Below the pieces are notes generated by a model. The model worked only from the letters and a program-made list of their open reading frames with translations. It was not told where the DNA came from and searched no databases. From positions 676,676 through 706,749 of the forward strand of contig BFEA01000686.1 of NCBI GenBank assembly GCA_003427395.1: 30,074 nucleotides of DNA, given 5' to 3'. The stretch is from Chara braunii. Its lineage: Eukaryota > Streptophyta > Charophyceae > Charales > Characeae. The translations under genes and the position numbers were made by a program. This document shows, in pieces, positions 25,638 to 30,074 of this stretch (position 1 is the first letter of the stretch; every line of letters begins with the position of its first letter).

Positions 25638-28241
25638 TTGACCGAGTACAGGAATGCATGTGGACGTTTTGACGCTCTGGTTGAGGAGATTTTGATGATT
25701 GGAGTTATCCTATTGGCAATTCGCGGTGAGATCATAGGGCTTCGGAAGTTTGTTGAGTCCTGGCAGAATTTGTATGGACGATTTGGGATAGATTTCGTTA
25801 GCATCGACTCTTGCATCTACGCTGCTGTTTCATCGAGTTGTAAACATCAGTACGTCAGGAGGACTACAAGAGGAGTGGATGTCCGCTGGCGTGAACATGT
25901 GTTGGTTTGTCGGACAAAGAAGCATACCCACTTCCATCGATGGATTGGTTCTTTCGGAGTGGGTAAGTATGTACTAATCCCAGTCGAGTACGGCGGGAAA
26001 TCAGAGCTTCCTGAGCTTGAGCAGATGTATATTAAGCTCTGGTCTCCGTTTTTAAACTCCGTTGGGGTGAACACAAGTAGGGGTCGGGCACGCAAGCGGA
26101 AGGGGCGAAACGAACGTAAGCAGTTGTCAGGTGCAAGATGTAGACCTGTTAACCCGATTAGAGATAGGAGATCGACACAAACCGAGTGGTCAGTTGACCT
26201 GTCGAAGTTGCTTTTGAGGAATGAGGAGATGGGAGTGAGGAAGTTCTCGATAGTATCGAGCAGTGGGGATGTTTGGATAAACGGCTGGAAGAAGATCAAG
26301 AAACGATTCGGGGAGTCCATTATTAGACTGAAAGAGAGCCCTAGTACCCTGAAGTTGTGCAAACAACTTTTTCAAGATGGGGGGGCCGTTGAGTTTGAAT
26401 ACCTGAGGACTTGGAAATCAGGCGGGGGATTCTTAAAGCGTATTTTTGTCTCTTTGCTTAAAAATCCACGTTGTCTGTCGAACCTTAATTCCTGGGGATT
26501 GAAGTCGATGATGAGATTGTATAGTATGGTCAAGGATTTTCATGAGAAGTCAATCCGTAAATATCTACGTCGCCTATTATCCCGAAGTATCCGTGAACGT
26601 TTTGGATTGAGTATGTCGATCGATTTGACTATTCGAGTCAAGTTCGATGACCGTGTGAACCTCGTGGAAGTACGTAAGTTGGTAAATGACAGAATCATGG
26701 GGTGCGAATTACCGACATCCTATAAGAAGCGTGCTAGGAGGAAGGTCAAAATCGTTTGGACCAAAATTCGATCGATTGGAAACCTTATCCATAACCAGGG
26801 AGCCTTTGCTGCTCGCACGGTGTCTACCTGTATATGTACAGAGATGCCTTACCCTCAAGTGGGGGGGCATACATGCTTCCGATTAAGCCAACGGGAATCC
26901 CACCACCGTCTGTTGTCTAACGCGAACGATATTCCGCGTGACCAGACTGAACATCGTGTCGTCGTTTTGAGTAAGGAGTTGACGGAAGGTTTTTTGGCAT
27001 GGAAGAACTTTAAAGGAGCGTGTCCCATTTTTTACAAGACACGACTCGAAGAATGTATGCAAAGATTTGATGATGAGAGATCGGGACTCAATCTTTGTGA
27101 TGTTAATAGTGTGAAGAAGGAGCTTGAGGGGTTTGTACTGACTCCGTTGGATCGCAATCCGGGTGACACGCTTGTCATGTGCCCCTCGGTGTACCATACT
27201 GCGATGATGGGGAGTTTCGTTACGAATCCCGGATATCGTATCATGAAGCAACCTGCTAGTGAAGTTTTGAGAGAGATGAGAGAAGATTTGCATCTAATTG
27301 GCCTGAAGAATTTCGCACCGTGGGAAGAGAAAGGGCAGTTTGGTACGTCCTATGTGCTCCCGAAGCACAAGGACATTGAGCGCTACCGACCAATTTGCCC
27401 GACCTTCAGTGAACCACTGGTTCGGACGGGGCGGTTGGTTTTCAAAGCCCTGAACCATCTTTTGTTCACACAGCCGGTTGACGCACATTTTAACCTTCAA
27501 GCAGTTTCCCATCTTTCTCGAAGATTGCAGCGGATTAACAACAAGTTTGAGAATGCCCGACAAGTTGCGCTGATCAGATCGGCGGCATATGACATCAAGG
27601 AGGTGTTTAGCCGCTTACCGCATACTGATATTGTCAAAGTTGCGGAGTGGATCATAAGTCACCACTTGGAGAAGGGGAGATCGTACATGCCAGTTAATAC
27701 GCGCGGTAGAGGTGCATCATTCGACACGACTACGGAAGCTGACCAGTGGAAGCGTATCGAGTTGGCTGATGTTTTGAACTATGTGAAGTTCGAACTTAGC
27801 CATACCTTCACCTTTGCAACTGGGGTACTTCTACGACAGATCGTCGGCATCCCGATGGGGAAGAGTACAAGTCCCCCACTGGCGTGCATTCTGTGCGCCT
27901 TGTGCGATATAAAGTTTTACCAGAGCTTGGGGAAGGTGCGACGCGGTGTGTTCGGCTTACGATTGATCGACGATGTCGTTCTACTGGCTGCAGCACTTTC
28001 CCAGCAGACGTATGAGGAAATCCTATGTCGATTCGAAGAATGCTATCCGAGGGGGTTAACGTTGAAGAGGACTGACTGTGGTGATGGTGTGCTGCAATAT
28101 CTGGGTTGTGAGATCCGAACAAGACAGTCCTTTCCGTTCTTTGGTTTCGTGCAGTTGATCAAGAGCGAAGAGACAGTCTGGAATGACGAGAGCTTAGTGT
28201 TCCAGAACGGCCAAACCTACTCGTCTTGGGGGAGCAAATAA
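25638..28241 (+). CDS. PLE ORF2: GIY-YIG-like endonuclease plus Penelope-type reverse transcriptase
   Basis: An 867-codon open frame. The first residue may be a non-ATG codon (the first ATG is at 25695). Residues 59-140 resemble GIY-YIG nucleases: CIY (59-61), HQYVRRTT (70-77, where the usual Gly of YIG is Arg), Arg85/His87, and LPELEQMYIKLWSPFLN with putative catalytic Glu128 and the closing Asn140. A basic linker and ~350 residues of helical sequence follow, including CICTEMPYPQVGGHTC (C398, C400, H411, C413), which could bind zinc. RT motifs: LTPLDRNPGDTLVMCP (501-516), YVLPKHKD and RPI (572-586), motif A YDIKEVFSRLPH (Asp652), motif B GIPMGKSTSPPLA (737-749), motif C LIDDVVLL (Asp778-Asp779) and LQYLGCEI (819-826). 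All catalytic RT Asp residues are present. It would nick target DNA and prime reverse transcription there. Confidence 0.9.
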   Translation: MTEYRNACGRFDALVEEILMIGVILLAIRGEIIGLRKFVESWQNLYGRFGIDFVSIDSCIYAAVSSSCKHQYVRRTTRGVDVRWREHVLVCRTKKHTHFHRWIGSFGVGKYVLIPVEYGGKSELPELEQMYIKLWSPFLNSVGVNTSRGRARKRKGRNERKQLSGARCRPVNPIRDRRSTQTEWSVDLSKLLLRNEEMGVRKFSIVSSSGDVWINGWKKIKKRFGESIIRLKESPSTLKLCKQLFQDGGAVEFEYLRTWKSGGGFLKRIFVSLLKNPRCLSNLNSWGLKSMMRLYSMVKDFHEKSIRKYLRRLLSRSIRERFGLSMSIDLTIRVKFDDRVNLVEVRKLVNDRIMGCELPTSYKKRARRKVKIVWTKIRSIGNLIHNQGAFAARTVSTCICTEMPYPQVGGHTCFRLSQRESHHRLLSNANDIPRDQTEHRVVVLSKELTEGFLAWKNFKGACPIFYKTRLEECMQRFDDERSGLNLCDVNSVKKELEGFVLTPLDRNPGDTLVMCPSVYHTAMMGSFVTNPGYRIMKQPASEVLREMREDLHLIGLKNFAPWEEKGQFGTSYVLPKHKDIERYRPICPTFSEPLVRTGRLVFKALNHLLFTQPVDAHFNLQAVSHLSRRLQRINNKFENARQVALIRSAAYDIKEVFSRLPHTDIVKVAEWIISHHLEKGRSYMPVNTRGRGASFDTTTEADQWKRIELADVLNYVKFELSHTFTFATGVLLRQIVGIPMGKSTSPPLACILCALCDIKFYQSLGKVRRGVFGLRLIDDVVLLAAALSQQTYEEILCRFEECYPRGLTLKRTDCGDGVLQYLGCEIRTRQSFPFFGFVQLIKSEETVWNDESLVFQNGQTYSSWGSK

Positions 28242-28454
28242 CGGAAGAACGCCATTATTGGAGGGTACTTGCATCAGATCGATCAAAATACGACCTTACG
28301 TGCCGAGATACCATTGCGAGTGCTGATTGTCAAACGTTAACTGCGCTTGAAACAGTATCCACGTGACAGCTTTGACCGAGTTTTGAGACGATTCACTGTA
28401 GGAAAGGATGAGTATTGGCAGAAAACTGTTAACCTCCTTTGTAACAACCAGTAG
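28242..28454 (+). pseudogene. C-terminal extension of ORF2 beyond two in-frame stops
   Basis: The same frame continues after TAA 28239-28241 with RKNAIIGGYLHQIDQNTTLR, is stopped again by TAA 28337-28339, and continues LRLKQYPRDSFDRVLRRFTV to TAG 28452-28454. The segment resembles the RT thumb/C-terminal region of Penelope-type enzymes (LxxxxYPxxxF pattern). Full-length ORF2 was therefore probably about 939 codons and has lost its end by two nonsense changes. Confidence 0.65.
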
Positions 28455-28550
28455 GATGATGATGTAATGATAGGGTGGTGATTGTTTGAGTTGATGATGC
28501 GTGCTTTGCATAAATTTGCTTTTTCATTCATATGAACTCTCATGAATGTT

Positions 28551-29402
28551 TTGACAGGGTGTTGTTGTGTGTTTTGGTGATAAGGATGTTTGCTCTTAGC
28601 ATAGTGTGGTCTCTTGAACCCGCAATGCCCGCGGATTGGGCCTGTTGACGTCTGTACTGGCGCTAGGCTGTGAGACCCGATGCAGTGGAGAACAAACTAA
28701 ACTGCAGTGCTTTCTTTTCGTTACTGTTGCACATCTCCAAGCTCGAACCGTTGTCTTTTAGGACAGTCTACAATTGTCAATTTTTGTTGTGTAGTTTGAG
28801 CTTTGTATTGCAGGCTGAGGTTATCGAACTGTACACGTAGGCTTTTCGCGACAGCAGGTTCGGCCCTTTCCATGTGGGTCTACCTGGAATATGACGGTAG
28901 TTCATCTGTCGCTTTGCGTGTTTTTCTTGTTTTCGGGGTTTTCTCGACACTGGTACTCCGTACGGGTGATACTTTACTTTTCGTAGGTATATAGGACGGT
29001 ATGCAGAATTTAGAAACTCTTCAGGCTGACGGTCGTAATAGACATTAGTGGTCCGGAACGTTGGTGTGTAGCGCGAACGGAATTGGGTTGGATGGACTGT
29101 ATGGCTAGTGCGTGGAATGCGGTGGAATTCAAGCTGACGGTTGTAATAGACACTATTGGTTCGGAACGTTGGTGTCTAGCGCGAACGGAAGAAGGTTAGA
29201 TGGACTGTATGGCCTGTGCGTGGAATGCGGTGGAAACACCCTAATAAGGCGACTTGGCGGTCACCGAAACGCGTCGGGGACGCCCTCATGTGCATGCATT
29301 CTTCCAATCTTTACTTTGCGAGTTACGACTTTGCATGCTGAATACGTCTTCGGATGTGTGAGACTTGAGGTTTTGTACCTTCATTACTATATCGATATCA
29401 AC
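28551..29402 (+). repeat. Right pseudo-LTR of the Penelope-like element
   Basis: The 852-bp direct copy of the left terminal repeat runs TTGACAGGGTGTTG to TATATCGATATCAAC and is immediately followed by the GAACCT target duplication. It holds the same 108-bp tandem pair (29020, 29128). Confidence 0.92.
29237..29279 (+). ncRNA. Hammerhead ribozyme remnant (right pseudo-LTR), core mutated
   Basis: This is the counterpart of the left ribozyme with CTAATAA (29241-29247) in place of CTGATGA. Both core guanines (G5 and G8 of the standard numbering) are A. Stem II has one mismatch (GGCGAC with GTCACC), while GAAA (29266-29269) and GTC (29273-29275) are kept. Stem III is ACGCGT, a self-complementary form common in minimal dimer-forming hammerheads. 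Loss of G5 and G8 abolishes catalysis in known hammerheads, so this copy should be inactive. Confidence 0.8.
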
Positions 29403-29496
29403 GAACCTGGAGGTGTTCGGCCCCCGAATGGGACCCCGAACGCCCGAACGTTCGGGGGTCAGCCTGAGGGCTCCCGAACGTTCGGTCAACTAACCC

Positions 29497-29498
<2 letters not shown>
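29403..29498 (-). mobile_element. Right remainder of TA-targeting element copy 8
   Basis: GAACCTGGAGGTGTTCGGCC continues exactly where the left part (22841-23525) stopped, as judged against copy 7. It holds the hairpin (arms starting 29442) and the decayed terminus GGTCAACTAACCCTA followed by (TA)n. Confidence 0.85.
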
Positions 29499-29532
<34 letters not shown>

Positions 29533-29580
29533 GCTTAGGGGCCTCTGTACGTTCGGCCTGGCTACCCTGTATATATATAT
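29499..29580. mobile_element. (TA)n with a severely truncated copy end (29532-29569)
   Basis: Between two TA tracts lie 38 bp, AGCTTAGGGGCCTCTGTACG through TTCGGCCTGGCTACCCTG. These match the hairpin right arm and terminus of copy 5 (GCTTAGGGGCCTCCGTACATTCGGCC). The rest of that copy is gone. Confidence 0.7.
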
Positions 29581-29605
29581 TAGCTTAGCGCCCGCGGTGC
29601 GGGCG

Positions 29606-29624
29606 GTGCGGGCAATGCCCGCAC
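29606..29624. other. Perfect GC-rich hairpin (8-bp stem, 3-nt loop)
   Basis: GTGCGGGC-AAT-GCCCGCAC is preceded by further GCGGGC repeats and followed 17 nt later by CTAGT (29642-29646). A GC hairpin shortly before CTAG|T is the arrangement of Helitron 3' ends, but no matching 5' end was located. Confidence 0.4.
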
Positions 29625-29673
29625 GTAAAAGAGCAGAGAGGCTAGTCAATCATGAACATTGTGTCAAGATCTT

Positions 29674-30074
29674 GATTCACCACCCACCAAACCTGCACCG
29701 GGCCACTAAAAAGTGCGCATGAATGTATTGATTTTCATATATACTAAGGAATATATGTTTTTCTTTTTTTTAATTCAAGTAGCGGGGGGGGAGGGGGGCG
29801 GAGCCCCTTCCCCCCAATTCGGGCTTGGTTTCACATCATGCGGCAGCTAAGAAGTGCGTATAAACAGTTTTTTTTTCCTAAACAATAATCGAGAATATTA
29901 TTCTTTTTTTAAAAAGCAGGGTACGTGGGGGGCTTCTGGTTGCACTTGGATCCATATTTTGCTTCACCACACACCAAACCCGCACCGGGCCGCTAAGAGC
30001 ATGAATGTTTTGATTTTCATATATACTAAGGAATATTGTATTCTTTTTTTAATTCAAGTAGCGGGGGGGGGGGG
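29674..30074 (+). repeat. 287-bp-period repeat with long G runs (second unit cut by window end)
   Basis: The block TTCACCAC(C/A)CACCAAACC(T/C)GCACCGGGCC starts at 29675 and again at 29962. Both are followed by GCATGAATGT, GATTTTCATATATACTAAGG, a T run, AATTCAAGTAGC and a G run. The first unit continues with GGGGGGCGGAGCCCCTTCCCCCC, which can fold. The window ends in the G run of the second unit. Confidence 0.8.

Larger units (their letters stand above)
23526..29402 (+). mobile_element. Penelope-like element (N-terminal GIY-YIG type), nearly complete
   Basis: The ~5.88-kb unit is bounded by ~850-bp direct repeats (pseudo-LTRs, starting at 23525/28551 and ending at 24374/29402). It interrupts one copy of the TA-targeting element, leaving GAACCT on both sides (23520-23525 and 29403-29408) as a target duplication. 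Inside lie ORF1 (coiled coil plus SAP-like motif) and ORF2 (GIY-YIG-like endonuclease followed by a Penelope-type reverse transcriptase). Each terminal repeat holds a hammerhead ribozyme motif, an established property of Penelope-like elements. Endonuclease N-terminal to RT is the permuted order of the Chlamys/Naiad-type clade rather than canonical C-terminal-endonuclease PLEs. Scattered stops and frameshifts show that this copy is now inactive. Confidence 0.9.

Noticed and set aside
23526-29402. LTR retrotransposon (because of the ~850-bp direct terminal repeats)
   Set aside because: There is no PBS, integrase or protease, the RT has Penelope-type motifs with LIDD, and GIY-YIG-like motifs and hammerhead ribozymes are present. 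The repeats are pseudo-LTRs.

Overview
The window reads as repeat-dominated nuclear DNA of a streptophyte (green-plant lineage). My best guess is a charophyte alga such as Chara. The reasons are a plant-type Ty3/gypsy pol, an insert of plant-type mitochondrial genes (atp8, ccmF, a group II intron maturase), a Penelope-like element (PLE) of the N-terminal GIY-YIG kind known from green algae and protists, very long (TA)n tracts, and no intact ordinary host gene. The species is inference; no search was run. One ambiguous base (N) at 19453 points to a draft assembly.

Layout. 1-3.9 kb: a decayed Ty3/gypsy element (zinc-knuckle end, protease, RT with its catalytic motif lost, RNase H split by a 332-bp insert, integrase), cut at both ends. 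3.9-5.3 kb: short tandem repeats and a tRNA-derived SINE-like sequence on the minus strand. 5.4-6.8 kb: pieces of an unrecognised minus-strand gene with a possible intron carrying a minisatellite. 6.8-13.0 kb: mostly featureless DNA, with an AT-rich MITE-like element, a cluster of three CACGTG motifs, and one coding-like minus-strand ORF.

13.0-16.8 kb: a minus-strand DDE transposase pseudogene, probably Kolobok-like, with a long Pro/Ser-rich N terminus and an inserted SAP-like motif. Near its 3' end it is split by about 745 bp of mitochondrial DNA (a NUMT) holding the atp8 start, a ccmF piece and domain X of a group II intron maturase.

17.1-23.5 kb: eight copies, in both orientations, of a ~760-bp non-autonomous DNA element with CAGGG-like ends, always set in (TA)n. 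Each has GC-rich subterminal CGTTCGG repeats, a structure-conserved hairpin near one end, and a duplicated ~190-bp AT-rich core. The eighth copy is split by the next element, and its remaining end lies at 29.4 kb.

23.5-29.4 kb: an almost complete Penelope-like retroelement of ~5.88 kb. It has ~850-bp direct terminal repeats (pseudo-LTRs), a GAACCT target duplication, a hammerhead ribozyme in each terminal repeat (left core intact, right core mutated), an ORF1 with a coiled coil and a SAP-like motif, and a large ORF2 with an N-terminal GIY-YIG-like endonuclease followed by a Penelope-type RT. This is the strongest candidate for a poorly described system: ribozyme, putative nucleic-acid-binding ORF1 and domain-permuted EN-RT in one element. 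29.4-30.1 kb: remnants of the TA-targeting element, a GC-rich hairpin and a 287-bp-period repeat with long G runs. Order of events: TA-element insertions came before the PLE insertion, and the transposase gene existed before the NUMT.
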